Origin: Sphagnum compactum
Taxonomy: Eukaryota; Bryophyta; Sphagnopsida; Sphagnales
Direction of reading: 5' to 3'
NCBI GenBank assembly: GCA_965153455.1
Contig: OZ234494.1
Span: 23,622,001-23,686,000 of the forward strand
DNA: 64,000 bases
In this document: positions 46,201 through 59,559 of the stretch, one piece after another
Position numbering within the stretch: position 1 is the stretch's first letter
Layout: each line of letters begins with the position of its first letter
Translations under genes and position numbers: made by a program
Notes under the pieces: generated by a model
Database searches by the model: none
The model's input: the letters and a program-made list of their open reading frames with translations, nothing else
What the model was told of the DNA's origin: nothing

Positions 46201-49200
46201 AAATTAATTAATATTTGTTCACCCATAACAAATCAAATTATGAATCCCATTGTGTTGGAAAATGTGATTGAAGGACAATTGAAAGGTCCCTATGATTAAC
46301 CATAATAAAAATAGAACAAAATAGGGCATTCAGTCTTGGTAATCACAATTCCAAGTTCTACCAAAAACAAAAACAAAACTAATGTTTGATTATGTAAATA
46401 TTAATCAAACATCGTGGAACTATTTGGCCATTCTTAAACATTATCAATTATCTACAACTTTCACATACTTCCAATACCACAAGGTGGAAAGTACCTATTA
46501 CATCTCGCACTAAAACCTAATCATCAATTTCATGTGGGTGCATAAGTGAAACATCAACCATGTAAACAACTACAACATCTATTTTGATAAATTAAAAAAA
46601 AAATGGAATATTATGGCCATGAAACTTATCAATCCCTTAAAGGCCATTGATTTTGCTTAATGCCACCTTTTGCCTTGGGTTTTTTCATTCAACAACATTA
46701 TGAATTAACTTATAACAAATTACAATCCACACCAAAAGCTTTCACATTAAAACAATAAACCAATCTTAACCAAAAGTTGTATGATACAAACAAATTCTTT
46801 TACAAAGTCAAAATTAAAAGTTGAAATCAACAACAATTAAAGGTGCTTGCCTATTGTGCGCTTGTTTTTTCTTTGTTGCACTTTACATGTGTAGTCACCC
46901 TTCCCTTCAATTCCTTTTTTAATAGTTGTTGCTACAACCAAATCCAATTAATGCCTAATCACACCGAGATGTTAACAATGATGCACACAACTTAGTACCC
47001 CACATTTTTTTGTCGTCTACTCATTTGACTTACAACTTGACCATTTTGACCCTCGACAACACCAAACTTTGATCTAATGATTTCAATCCTACTTGTCCTT
47101 TTTGTTCAATAATTTTTTTTATGGAAGCAATCTTGGTACCAAAATAGCTCAATTTGAACCATCTACATTTCGAATTTGGGGTGTTCGATTAGTCAATGTA
47201 CTTTTTGCTCTTAAATTGTCAAATGGTGTTGTGCAATTTATAGCCAAGATGTATTAAATCTACCTAGTACATAATCCAAAGTAGTTTTGCCCTTAGAAAG
47301 GGAATGTGCACTTTAGTTGCCACTACCTCTTACAAAGATGTCCAACAAATATAATCATTTTTAATAATTGTTTCTTTTGGGACCATTTCGAAGTGATGAT
47401 TGTTACTTTTCACAAATAGACTTAGGTTTAGATGGAATATTAACTTGGTCCTTTAGCTTTTTTAAAAACTATGAAATTTTGTCTTAATGTTAGCTAGAAT
47501 TTAATTATTTACATGCATTATGTTTAACATATCTATGACCTTGCCATCCAATTCATTTTATCCATTTTTTTAATTTGTCATTCACACACTATTGTTTAAA
47601 AGGAAATATAAATAACAAAAAACAATTACTATCCATTACAACAATTAAAACAAGGAAACAAATTCAAAATTATAGCAAATCAAATCATGGCAATAAATCA
47701 AAATAGGGCAACAAATGAAAATAAAAAGGTTATGTGGTCATATTCACATTATGACCAATCAAATGCAAATAAAATTTGATAAATTTGAACATCTTACTAA
47801 ACCAATTTGTTCTGATCCTTGGAAATCTTTAATAATTTTTGTCAAACTTGGGCTTCAATGCCTGTGTTTTTTCTACACCACAAATTGAATCGTCAATTAA
47901 AGTTGTAGTCTAATCATATAATGGAAATTTATATTCAATAAACAAGTGATGATGACAATCTATATTTGCATAAACATTTACAAGCCAAGTTTTTTTCCTA
48001 GCTTTACATGTATGCCCAACATTTGCCAAGTTTTTTATTTGATTCACGGCATTTGACATCTATTTTACCTTCCTTTCTATTTTAAGTTTACTTTAATAAA
48101 CTTTTAACTTTTCCCAATTAGTAAGTTTTATATACTTTGGGCATTATGTTTTCCCTCCCAAGAACTTAGTTTTCAATTTGCTTTTCTTTGTTTTCAATGA
48201 TCTCCGCCATGCTTTTGAATCCAATAGTAAAAAAACTCATTATCTACATATTCAAACTCCTTGTCTAAAGTTTCCCTCAACTTTTTTATGGATTTCAATT
48301 GGTGACCTTCCCATTCCACAACACTAATTGGTAGATGCTTAATTGAATGGCTCACTTTTGCAACAAAACGATGTTTTTTTTGTGGGTAATCTTTATTCAA
48401 ATGCATATGGTGATTAGTATATCCTTAGATCTATTAACTGGAACTTGAGTCTAAGCTAACAAGTTCATTATAAAGAGAACTGTGTGGTTATATATTAATA
48501 AAAAAACTCATTTGTTAGTAGTAATGGACTTTTGAAGTTGAAAAATATGGATTGGTTGTTTAACTAGAAAAATCACAAAATGGAAAAATTTATATTGATT
48601 AACATTCCAAATTTATTATTGGGACTCAATATATGATGTAATACAAAATGATAAATTCATATGAAGAATCTATTATTTGAAAACCTTAACCATTTAATAA
48701 TTAGGAACTTTTGAATGGTTAAAATTTGACCACATTTTCATAAGTCCATATGAGTTGCAATGTTTGTTTGTTTTTCAATTTATTTGTCCCAAAAGCATAT
48801 TTTTTGAAAGCTTTACATGGGTCATTATTCATATGAACTTTGTGGGTTTTCTTTTTGGGACTTCCAAATTTAAAAATGACATGAACTACATTAAATACAA
48901 GTTTTCACATAGATTTGGAAAAGTTTGTAAATGATTGAACATGTATTATTCAAAGATTAGAACAATAACATTTTTAAAAATAACAACCATGTGCATTTGA
49001 ATCATTTTAAAGAATCTTGTATGGACTTATAAGGAGTGTAATTTCTGATGATATTAAGCCATTCAATCATGCATTCACCCTAATGTCAAATATTCTGAAA
49101 ATTATTGTTCTCACTATTTCATCTTAAACATTTTTACCTTCACACTGTCCATCTATGTCACCCTTTGTTTTTATATGGATCTTATGAGGTTTTTTGCCAC

Positions 49201-50100
49201 CTACGTGCTTAGTGTCACTTGTCGCAACATTTTCATTTTTCATTGTTTTTTGGGCTATACATTATCTAACTTCACCAAAGGTACATGTGTTTTTTATATA
49301 TATAGGAAGCATAGGTGCTTATTACATTGGAGGTGCATTTGTTGACCCAAAAGATTGTGCAACAATACATGTAAGCACTTGCATCCACGACCCAAAATAG
49401 GAGGTTACTTTTGGTGATGCCATTACCATCGTGGGGGTTGCATCCATTATTGTTACAACCACATAGGTGGTGGTTGTCATTGCCATTGCCTTACAACACG
49501 ATCTAATAGACCAATTGAATTTGAAATGGTTAGGGCATGGGTTGTACTTAATTTATTAAAGGTCTACAATGACTTCTTTTTACTCTCTATTTTTTGTCAA
49601 AATGAACCTCCCATTTTTTCAATCGCCTCATGTATTAACTCAGCATCATTTTCAAGTTTTATCATTTGAAAACAAGCAACACGTAATGAAAGTTCACTCA
49701 AGAATGACATAAATTTAATAAAAATTACAGTACTTTCAAAAAAATTCCACCACATGGTTGAATGTTGGCATGGGGCCTCATCACTAGTTGAAAGGCTAAC
49801 ACCATCGCTTTAGGTGGCTACACCTACTAGCATTCCCACTTCCATTAACGTTCTTCTTTCCACTACCCAAATTATTATTAGGAGTTGTTATAGTTGTATT
49901 TGAATTTGTGATGGTACTTGGGACCACAATACCCTTAGTGATGGAAATGTAGTTGGGTAACTAATACACAATATGAAAAAAAAAGGCCTTCTATGACTAG
50001 CTTTGCAACACAATTTTTGAGTTACAATGACCACTTGCAATTCATTGTATTTATACACTATGAGTGCTAACGGACAACTTGCATGAGTTCAAAGTTGCAA
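46201..50100. other. AT-rich spacer with a possible transposon-gene fragment
   Basis: A minus-strand frame at 48,194-48,406 (70 residues, with KSIKKLRETLDKEFEYVDNE) has the look of the conserved end of plant DNA-transposon-associated proteins. I cannot name the family and the surrounding frame is closed. Otherwise nothing recognised. Confidence 0.3.
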
Positions 50101-52275
50101 CTCATTGTATATATGGTGCAACTCATTGCAACTCAATCAAAACAACTCATTTTCAACTACTATGCAACTCCATTACAACTGCACCCATGATATTATGCTG
50201 ACGTCATTAATTGTCATCCATCTATCAAAATATGACATGTGGTACTATAAAGATTCTATGTTTTACCTTTAGGGTTAAGCTTTTTTGAGTTCATCTCAAA
50301 ATAACACATATTTGAATGTGAAAAATAAGAAAACAAGTTTTTTAAAAATAATTTATAGCATGGAATTCAAAGACAAAGCATATGGGTCAAATCTTTTAAT
50401 TGTTCCTTGGTTGCAAATTGAGTTGCAATTAAGTTGCAACTACAGAAAGATTTTTCCACTTGCTTTGTGCTTGTTTTTCATTATGTAAGTTATACAATTA
50501 AATTAATGATTATATGATAATTAAATATTTGTATTAAATATTTAATATTTAGTTATTTGAAATGGTGATTTGAATTATCTATTTGAATTAAGTTTTTAAA
50601 GATAATTTATTATTAAAATAGTTTGTCTTATTTTATGAAAAATAACTATCTAAATTCATATAATTAGTCACTTATCATTTGAGGTTTTGAAAAAAATTAT
50701 TAGTTACTTTAATTAATTAATGAATTAAATATATAAATCAAACATAACTATAATTCATAATAATTAATTATCAGTTTAGTTCATTAGTTCATAATAATTA
50801 AGTAAACTACATATCAATTAATAATTAATAAGTAATAATTACTGAAAAATAACTCATTATTAAATATTCAAATTTAAATATGAATTTTTGTAAAAGCCAT
50901 GAAGGTATACATAAACATATCCACATGTACATCGAATTGAATTTTTAATATAATATACACATTGCTTGTAGTTTCACATCTAAATTAGTTATATGTATCC
51001 AAATAATTAATTAGTTAATGAATTCAAATAATTAATGATTCGGCAATGAATTAAGAATTACCTTAAATAATTAATCTAATTCATTATGAAATATCCCCAA
51101 CTTGGATTAATATTTATTTGATTAATATTTAATAAATAATTAGTTTGTTAGTTAATGTAAAATTAATTATATGAATTACACTTATTTATTCATATTAATA
51201 GTCAAATTATTGAAAAATATTTTTTTACAAAATATTACATATGAATATGTATCTTTAGTAAGTTATAAATAATTATATTATAATCATAATATAATTGAAC
51301 AATAGTACTTTAATAGTGGCACACTAGTAGTCGTACTAATTGTGTCAATGGGAATCATAGTTGAAAACTAATTACAAATATATCCCATAATGGGCGGTGG
51401 AAATGTGAACACATGGCATGATCACATGTATGTACATTATACATTAATTGCAACATAGTTGTTACTTTAGTGCCACATTTACAACAGTTCGAAAATAGTT
51501 GCCACAACAAGTACAATGCAACTCCTGAAAAAATCAAACATGGTTGACTACATATGTATATAAATTACCATATAGAAGATCCATTTTCAACTCACTTGCA
51601 ATTATAATACAACTAACTAATTTTTTAATGTGATAATTTATTTATTAACACACCATATTTCTATTGGGGATAATTGCATAGTAGTTGTAATACCAAAGGA
51701 TAGTTACACAATAATTGTATATGAATTTTTTTTTGAATTTTAGTTGTAAGATAATGTGGTTTTGACAAATGCAATTTCTCATAGTGACTCATGGCACTTT
51801 TCAATTAAAATTTTATAAGTGTGCATGAAGTTGTGATAATTGTTCATTAGTGACCATTCCAAATATTGAAACAATCCTTTCCATGTCACGAAAGGTGTGA
51901 ATTGTTGTGAATTACACATATGTTGCATATCACAATAATTGTCAAATTACTAAATGAAATCATCGAGCTCAAATATCGATGGGGCTCCTTGGTGGTTCCA
52001 TAAAGTTCATCCATGTCCCACAACAATGGTGAAATAATTTGTAACTGCCTAGTAATAAAGTTCAAATTCAAATATCAAAATTCCCTTCCATATGACAGTG
52101 ATGATGGTAATATTGAAAATCAAAATGAACCCCCCTACCTTGTAAACTCATTACTACCCTTGTAAACTTCACATATATGTAATGTTATTTTCCAAGAACC
52201 TGATGATTAAAAAACTCATGCCAAGTCAACACTATATGTGGGAGATATGAATTTCCAAAAAAATGTCCCCCTCCT
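50101..52275. other. Extremely AT-rich block
   Basis: The stretch at about 50,490-51,300 is almost entirely A and T (repeated TTAATTAAT, AATAATTA, ATTAAATATT words). It cannot encode normal protein. It may be an easily unwound or matrix-attachment-like region, which is inference. Confidence 0.5.
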
Positions 52276-52290
52276 CCCCCCCCCCCCCCC
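52276..52290 (+). repeat. Poly-C run of 15
   Basis: Fifteen C residues after CTCCT, within AT-rich sequence. Confidence 0.9.
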
Positions 52291-53274
52291 ACGCCACTTC
52301 ATGTTGTGACAATAATGGTGTGACTTGCCATGAATGACACATCTGGTTATGGGCATTAGATTGTTTGAAATTTTTTTACTTAAAAAAAAACCATGTCTAA
52401 TCACCAACCTTTGTTCAATTTCTAGATGGATAAAAAAAAATTGGATGGATAAAAAATCCAAATTGTGGATGAAATGGCATTTATTCAGATGAAAAATCTA
52501 CCAAAATTTCAACAATTTTAAAAGATATATTTTTTGCCACATGGTAGGTTTAAATTGGTTTCAATTTTTGAAAAGAAAAAGGGAGGTCTAAACTGAACTC
52601 CCCCACACCCATATTTATCCCCAACTTGAACTTGGGCTTTCAAAACCTCCTATTGAACATGAATCTCCTTAGTTTAGGGACTAGGATTGAAAAGCTTAAG
52701 GAGGATGATGATGGTGATGGTTTTGCCCCATTGTCACCCCTCTTCACAACCCCCAAAATGCTTCCTTCATAAACCCCTTGTCCCACCCCTTTTTGTCGTT
52801 GTAGTTGTGCTTGTTCCAATGTGCTTGCTATTTCTTTCTGCACACAACCATGGTGATGATGAGCATGATGACAAGGGAAATGGCCCCATCACCCTTCCCT
52901 TATTGTTGCCTTTTAAAGATTCGTCAACCAAACTTCAAGCTTGGTGGATGATGGCAAAGGTGTGATTCCTACTATTGCCAACATTATTGTTATTGTCATT
53001 CAACATCGATGACACCTTGCCCAAAGAAAGTATAAGGTGTACAAGAAAAGAAAATGAGGGTGGAAAAAAAAAGGTAAAAAAAAAATAAAAATGCAAGGGT
53101 TTTTTTGACATTGCCTTCTTCTTGTTGTTGATGTTTTTTCTCTCCTTCCAACTTTAGGTACCTAGGCTCAATTTGGGTTCAACTCCTATAGGAAATTTTG
53201 AACCAAATTTGATGTTGAATGCACCCATTTCATGAGAACACACAACTAATATGTGTTTTCAAGAAAAAAATCCA

Positions 53275-53294
53275 CCCCCCCCCCCCCCCCCCCC
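53275..53294 (+). repeat. Poly-C run of 20
   Basis: Twenty C residues preceded by AAGAAAAAAATCCA. Like the poly-C at 52,276, it follows an A-rich stretch. No gene was recognised between the two runs. Confidence 0.9.
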
Positions 53295-54159
53295 TTAACT
53301 ACAGTTGGTGTGTTATTCTTTTGAAAACACACAACTTGAGATTTATATTTTAAACACAAAATAATTTGTACCTCGTTCACATTTGAATCAGTTTCAAGCT
53401 AAAACACAATTAATTACACTAATTAAGTTAATTAAATTAGTATTAATCTAGCTTAACACTAACCTAATTCAGACTTAATATGACAACTAAACTAACACTT
53501 TTGACACACACAACTAATGGCACTTTTGCAACCAAAGGTGGTGGAAATGCAAGACAAAATTCAAAAGTGGATAATTCAATTTTTTGGTATAAAATAAAGG
53601 CTTAGATTTTTGACACCTTCCACTTGGAAGCCTACAAATGCATATGTTTTAATTTTTAACATTCTAACAGTGGGTACTTGTAAATATAGAAAATATTCAA
53701 AACATGTTTTTTATTTATTAAAAATTTATGAAACTGATATGTTAGTCTCCTAGTGAGGCCCACACCCCAAATAACCCATCCTTGATATACACTAAATAAA
53801 ATGTGACTATTAGGTTGTTCAAGCATATGATTTTTAAATTTTGTCCTTAAATTTATTATTATGTTAACTAAACTTTAACACATTGTAGTTTAAGCAAGCA
53901 TTGAACAACTGCAACAAACTAAATTTGGCACCAAGTTCAATGTAGTTTTAAAACAATACATAATAGAAAATATATGTTCAAATTTTAAAAAATTGTACTC
54001 AAGCCATGATTAATGCTTTAACTATTTTTCTTGCACAATATTTCCAAAGAAAAAAATGTGATGTAATGATTAAATTCCCCCCTTCAACCCAATGGTCTAG
54101 GCTTTGATCTTTTTCCCAAATTTTCCTTTTTTTTTAAATAAATGAAAAAAATTATAACC

Positions 54160-54800
54160 CTTGGGCAACTTATTCAAGCTAGTTGCCCATGGGAGCAACT
54201 TTCTTGGGGAGAAGGGAACTAACCATTGGCCCCAACCAAGTTGCTTAGGAGAGGGAAGTGGATTTGGAATGTTCAACCAAGTTGCCCAAAGAGAAAAAAA
54301 CTTGGAATATTCAACCAAGTTGTACAAAGAGAAAAAAAACGTGGAAATTCCAACCAAGTTGCTTCAACAAACCACTTCTTCAAGGGAAAAAAAGACTTTC
54401 ATTGTGGGAGAAAGGACTAGGTGGTAGCCCCAACCAAGTTCCCTAGGGAACAACTTTCTCTAGCAAAAGGGGGCTTTCCCTAAAGAATCCTTGTGCAACT
54501 TAGTTGGGGTTGGCAAGTCCCTTTCTCCCGTAGATGGAAAGTTCCTTCCTCCTTTGGGAAGTTCCTCCTTAGGGAAGTTGGTTGGGACTACCATTTAGTC
54601 CCCTTTTCTTTGGGGAAATTCCCCTTCTCGATGGGGAAGGTGTTCCTTGTGGTAATTTGGTTAGCTTTCAAAATCTTTTTTTCTTCGGGACAACTTGATT
54701 GAGTGCTCAAAGTCCTTGTTTCTTCCTTGGGCAACTTGGTTAGGGGCTGCCGTTTAGTCCTCTTTTCCCTAGGAAAGTCATTCCCCAAGGACAACTTGTG
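54160..54800. repeat. Minisatellite arranged as a head-to-head palindrome
   Basis: The left half (to about 54,480) repeats CAACCAAGTTGCCCAAAGAG-like units on the plus strand (54,234, 54,275, 54,312, 54,350, 54,432). The right half (54,490-54,800) carries the same word on the minus strand (GGGCAACTTGGTTAGG, GGACAACTTGATTG, GTTGGTTGGGA). The halves can pair imperfectly into a ~300-bp hairpin. Open frames across it are repetitive, not genes. Confidence 0.7.
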
Positions 54801-56219
54801 ACCTAAAAGGAAAACCTAAAGTGAAAAAAGGGCAATTGTTTATGGCCCTAATTCAACGCCTAATGGGTCATAGTGATCATTCACAATCGTGTTTTGCTCC
54901 AAATAGATGTTGTTTTGTTTGATTATATTATGTTTTCAAAAGCTTGCATTCGTGGAAGAAAGAGAAATGCAAGTGCTTGGTCTATGGTTTTAATGGTGAG
55001 CTTGCAAGCTTATCTTTTTTGTTTTCTTGTTATTCATAGTGTATTAAGGAGTTGTGGCATTGATTGGTTTGGGAGGTTTTGTGTTGACACAAAATGGGCA
55101 AGGCTTCAATTATAAGGAGTGGAAGTTTGTTCAAGGAAAACCATCTTTCGGGTGTTTGGGAGTAAAACGATGTATTTAAATCAATTTACTTTTTTGTTGT
55201 TTTCAAGTTTTGTTATTGTTTTTAAGGGGTTGTTTGCATTTTTGGTACATTCGTAAGAAGAATGTTTGTGGTGTATATTTTGGTTTCCAAATTTCCACTG
55301 CATTGGAGAGTTAGGGTTCTAATTATTAGGATGGGATGTTGCTGAAAATGATGCAAAATTAAGGGGGTTTTTGAATAATCTTGAAATGACATTATCTCAA
55401 GAATAATTGTGCTCGAGATATTTATTTCTGGGAAATAAGTTTTGTGATGGGATGAAAGTGTGTACACTTGTGGGCACTCTGAGATGATACTTGTAGTTGG
55501 TTTTGATTTGGGCATTGGGCAAAATTGGAATTCATACATTTGGGTTAAGGTTCTCTTCTTGTGCAAGCTTTTGGGTTGTTGAAGGGATTTTTAGATGAGA
55601 TAATGCCATGAATGGGTCTGTTGACACTCAATGAGAATGAATCCAAAGAGTTCTGATTCACCTAGGCTTTCAAAATATCATAAATTTGCTTTTTAAGTAA
55701 TTGAATATATAGTGATTGTAGAACACATATAATTCTGTTCTGTTCACTAATGTGATTTCCATTTGTCATTTACTTGTTTATGATGGAATCAAGAAGTTTT
55801 CTTCAAACTTTTCTTTTGGCTACAAACTAGCTTCAAGAAGTTGCTCAAAGATTATATATTTTTTCATCTATTTTGTCCATGGGAGGAAAAGATAATTTGG
55901 GAAAAGAATTGAACCTTGAGAACCTTTTGGTGGAATGGGTGGATTCCTACCATTGGATCACATTTTGTTTCCTAAAAACTTTGCAAAATAGTTAAAAAAT
56001 ATTGTGCAAAACAACAATTTAAAAAATTAATCATAGTTTGGGTACAATTTAAAAACTTAATTTTTTTAATTTTAATGTTCCAATTGCATCAAGCCCGATG
56101 CTAAATTTGATTCATTGCACCTGTTTAGTGCTTGCTTGTAGCTTAAACATTCAATTTTATTGCTCACGAGTCAAGCCTTCTAGTGGTGTCCCTTTATGCT
56201 CCAATTTTATTATCTTTGA
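54801..56219. other. AT-rich spacer
   Basis: No gene recognised. The longest frame (55,222-55,566, minus) is of simple composition. A diverged relative of the 93-bp unit described below begins near 56,125. Confidence 0.5.
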
Positions 56220-56515
56220 TGGTTGTACCTTTTCATTATTTCTAGTGTTGTGCTGTATATAGGGTGCAACCTGGGTATATGATATGGGTATGATTATTGG
56301 TATTGAAGAACATACCAGTCGGGTATGACCTGAGGCAGCACCAGCCATGTACCAGAACCAGACTAGGCTGGAACCTGAGTTAATACTACTAGGTATACAT
56401 CTACCTTATATCAGTGCCAATACCAGGTTCATACTTGTTGTATACAAGGCACAAATCAGCCTTTGGCCTAATACCAGCCAGTACCTGCCATACCAGTCCC
56501 AGATTGATTATTTCC
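56220..56515 (+). repeat. Cryptic TACCAG-word repeat tract
   Basis: CATACCAG, TACCAGAACC, ATACCAGGTT, TACCAGCCAG, TACCTGCCATACCAG and related words recur irregularly, indicating a decayed simple repeat or an element rich in this word. Confidence 0.5.
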
Positions 56516-56521
56516 TTAGAT

Positions 56522-56707
56522 GGTGAAACTCTTTAGTTTTCCGACTTCAGTGCTTACTTGTTTCTACATTCAATTTTACTGGCCACACAACAAAGCTTTC
56601 TAGTGGCCTCCTTTGGTGAAACTCTTTAGTTTTCCGACTTCAGTGCTTACTTGTTTCTACATTCAATTTTACTGGCCACACAACAAAGCTTTCTAGTGGC
56701 CTCCTTT
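56522..56707 (+). repeat. Perfect tandem duplication, two 93-bp units
   Basis: 56,522-56,614 and 56,615-56,707 read identically base for base, starting GGTGAAACTC and ending GGCCTCCTTT. A third, diverged relative of the second half lies at about 56,125-56,190 (TTAGTGCTTGCTTGTAGC, TTCTAGTGGTGTCC). The perfect pair is therefore a recent duplication of an older repeat, or an assembly artefact. Confidence 0.95.
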
Positions 56708-57654
56708 CATGTCCCCGCTTATTATTTTCGACATCGAAATGTATCTTGTCATTATTTCTTCATTCAATGAAGCTCCAAGTAGTTTTCCTTGGTTCTCAAA
56801 TTTTCATGTTCATTTAATTGCGTGTATTGTGCTCCCTTTGGTTGACTTTACAAAAGTAACTCCTAATTGAGCATGAAATGAAAAACCGAGATCAAAATCG
56901 ATGCTCAAAAGAGTATAACTTTGTGGATAACTCTTATTGTAAAAGCACAATTCATTATAATCACAATTTTCTTAAGGATTGGCCCTATGATCATTGAGAA
57001 GTTTCAATAGGCCTAAATATTGGAAACTATGTTGGCATGTGCGACTCCTTGACGGACCAACATGATTGGGAACATTGATGAAAGCAAACACAAGCCTGAG
57101 AGGCAAGAAAGTTGAACCACCATGCACCATGGATTGTGTGTGAAGTTTGAATTGGAAACACCTTTAAGTTGTATTCTCGTCCCACTGCTAATCATCGTGG
57201 TTGTTAGTTATATACTAACCATCCATATGCGTCTACCTACATACATAGTAGCCACCAATGCTTTACCCACTTACCTACCTATATAGTAAGCACTTACATT
57301 CATTATCTGCTTACCTATGATACATACCAGTGGTTTTTTTTTTGTCGAATTTGTGATGTAGCCGAAGTGGTCATGGTGCATAGGAAGACTCAGCCAAATT
57401 TGGTCAAGTAGCTGGGCTCAAAGTCATCTCACAGCTCTATTGGTGAAGCATTGATAAAATTAGAGAAGCTAAGCTCTGCTCTGAGACCTGTTAGTTAAAA
57501 CTATGACTCAACATCTGTCCCCCTTTTTCATGAGAACATGTGTTCCCAGAGTTCCTAACTTGATTCATTACATACTAGTTTGAACCCCGTGCCTAATTTT
57601 CAATGCCTGTCCAAGCAGCAAGAAACAAGGCCCTATGTCAGATGCTTTCTATTA

Positions 57655-57700
57655 GGCTGCTGTGATCACAGCACATGCAGCAGCCAAATGGAAAGAGACC
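57655..57700 (+). repeat. GGCTGCTGTGATCACAGCA palindromic motif, copy 1
   Basis: GGCTGCTGTGATCACAGCAC is followed by GCAGCAGCC and then AAATGGAAAGA. The outer words GGCTGCTG and CAGCAGCC form an inverted pair around TGATCA. Related to the hairpin at 58,457. Confidence 0.65.
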
Positions 57701-58456
57701 CTAAGGAGGATCAAAAAGAGTGACAGAAGTCTCAACGTGGTTGAGTAAAGGGCCAAAAGTGTATTGTGAAAGTGTGTTTGCAGTTGGCTCTAAACATATG
57801 TGTTCGACTCTTGGATATTATCCTCCACGTGTATCAAACATGGCTCACTTGGCTTCTTTTTTTGCAATAGCTTTGTTTGCTTAGAATGAGTTTCAACAAG
57901 AGGCTCGTGGGGATTTCAGTCTGGCCATTGAGAACTTATGCAGCCAACTTGGAATTATGTGACCCAGCACCAACCAGTGTACTACTACTATTCATTGGAA
58001 ACCCAGTAGCAAAAAAAAAAACTCTGTATATAAAATCAAAGAACAGGAACCCATCCATCAAAAGTACAAGGCAAATGACAGCATGAATAGAAACAACCCA
58101 AAGAAAAATCGAAAGTAAACAATCAACAAAAAAAATAATGCAAAAAAACCCAGTATGACTCAGTTGTGGATGAACTACAACTAGGTCTGGAACCTTAGTA
58201 TCTTGTCAACCGTCCTACTTTTCTGCATATGCAAGTGGGTATGTATCAGCCCTTTTTTTGCTGGTGCCAAAAAAGCTATATTAAAATAAAAAGTGCTAAA
58301 ATCAAGTTTTTTTTAATATTTTCAATAGGCAGAATTTAACCCAAAGTTTAGAAAATTCACCAGATTTCTATACATGGTTCGACTAGGTAAAAATACAAAA
58401 GGATATTTAAAATTTTTTACTTATAAAATTTCGCGTGTAAAAAAACATAAGGAAAA

Positions 58457-58491
58457 GCTGCTCTGATCACAGGATGTGTGATCACAGCAGC
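58457..58491 (+). repeat. Hairpin GCTGCTCTGATCACA / TGTGATCACAGCAGC
   Basis: Fifteen-base arms with a single mismatch around a 5-base loop (GGATG), followed by CGAATGGAAAGA as in copy 1. It looks like the joined ends of a small inverted-repeat element. It sits close to the end of dispersed repeat copy B. Confidence 0.75.
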
Positions 58492-58606
58492 CGAATGGAA
58501 AGATGTCCTTAGCAGGTAACATATAAGGTGTGGTGAAAAAGGTGCGAAGAAAGTATTACCGAACCACCTGTCCAACATGTGCATATCAAACATAGCAATT
58601 CATAGT

Positions 58607-59155
58607 ATTAGGGTAGACTGGTTGGTGACTGAACACGTAAGTGCTCAGGGCAGGCCGGATCAAAGGGGAGGGCGGCACAGTTGTCTCTGTTGTCCAAAAG
58701 AAACTTGAACCCCTCCTCTTGATGCATCTTACACACTTAACAATCATTGCAAATGAATTAGAAATGAGAAGGGTATGGCCCCCCAAAGTAAAGGGGTCAA
58801 GAACTTATAAAAGCAAACCACCGAACATTACAAAAGCCAATTCCCAAACACCCAAAAAATTCTTTTTATGTTGCTCTATTGCTATTAGAGTTCAAAGATG
58901 ATCTGTAAAACTTCAAGTGGCACTCCTATAGCACTCTAAATCATTTAAAATGAATAAGAAATTAAAAAATTATGAGGTTTAAATGTTGGAAGGGTCCAAA
59001 AGAAGGGGAAAAAAAAAAACGCATTTTTAAAGTTGGAAAGCTTATTCTTCTTCTTGTTATTTTTTCATTAATCCTTTTCATTTGCACTTCAAAGATGATT
59101 TCTAGAGTTAGAGGTAGCGCTCCCATAACATTTTGAAAATCACTCAAAATGAAGC
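58607..59155 (-). repeat. Dispersed repeat family 1, copy B (inverted)
   Basis: Reverse-complement relative of 5,057-5,625. It keeps the same order of blocks (ATGGGAGCGCTACCTC, AATGAAAAAATAACAAGAAG, GAACTCTAATAGCAAT, CCCCTTTACTTTGGGGGGCC, GCCCTCCCCTTTGATC) with many substitutions and indels. The copies lie about 53 kb apart. Confidence 0.75.
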
Positions 59156-59559
59156 ACACTCTTTTGCATTGGACTTCATGAGGCCAGCAATTGGACAATA
59201 TGAATATCAAGTGATGCTGATGATGATGTCAAGTCCAATGTGAGGTCTGTAAGCTACAGTTTTTCTTGACATCAATTTGCACCTCTCAAACTAGCTTGCA
59301 CTTTGAACTTTAGAGACATTGGATTCTAAAGATCACACACATGTGAAGTTCAAAGTGCCATCCGTGCACGCTAAAGCCATTGCATATGGTTGGTTTGCAA
59401 TTGTCTTTGCAAGAATCATGGAATTGTCCCCAATGCAGAGTTGATCATGCATTTTTTTTGCACATCAGAGTCAGCAAATGGGTTTGTATTCACTTTTGCC
59501 TTATCCCTGTGGGTATTCTCACTGGCCTCCCCAGAAAAATCTTTTGCTCAATGTAAGAG

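Larger units (their letters stand above)
56708..58606. other. Spacer
   Basis: Apart from the palindromic motifs and the partial GTAGCCAA-type end at 57,358-57,403, no gene or element was recognised. A plus-strand frame at 57,877-58,086 has no domain. Confidence 0.45.

Noticed and set aside
54161-54427. Overlapping plus-strand ORFs with repeated Q-P-S-C / Q-V-A motifs
   Set aside because: Produced by the CAACCAAGTTGC minisatellite; all three frames stay open for the same reason.
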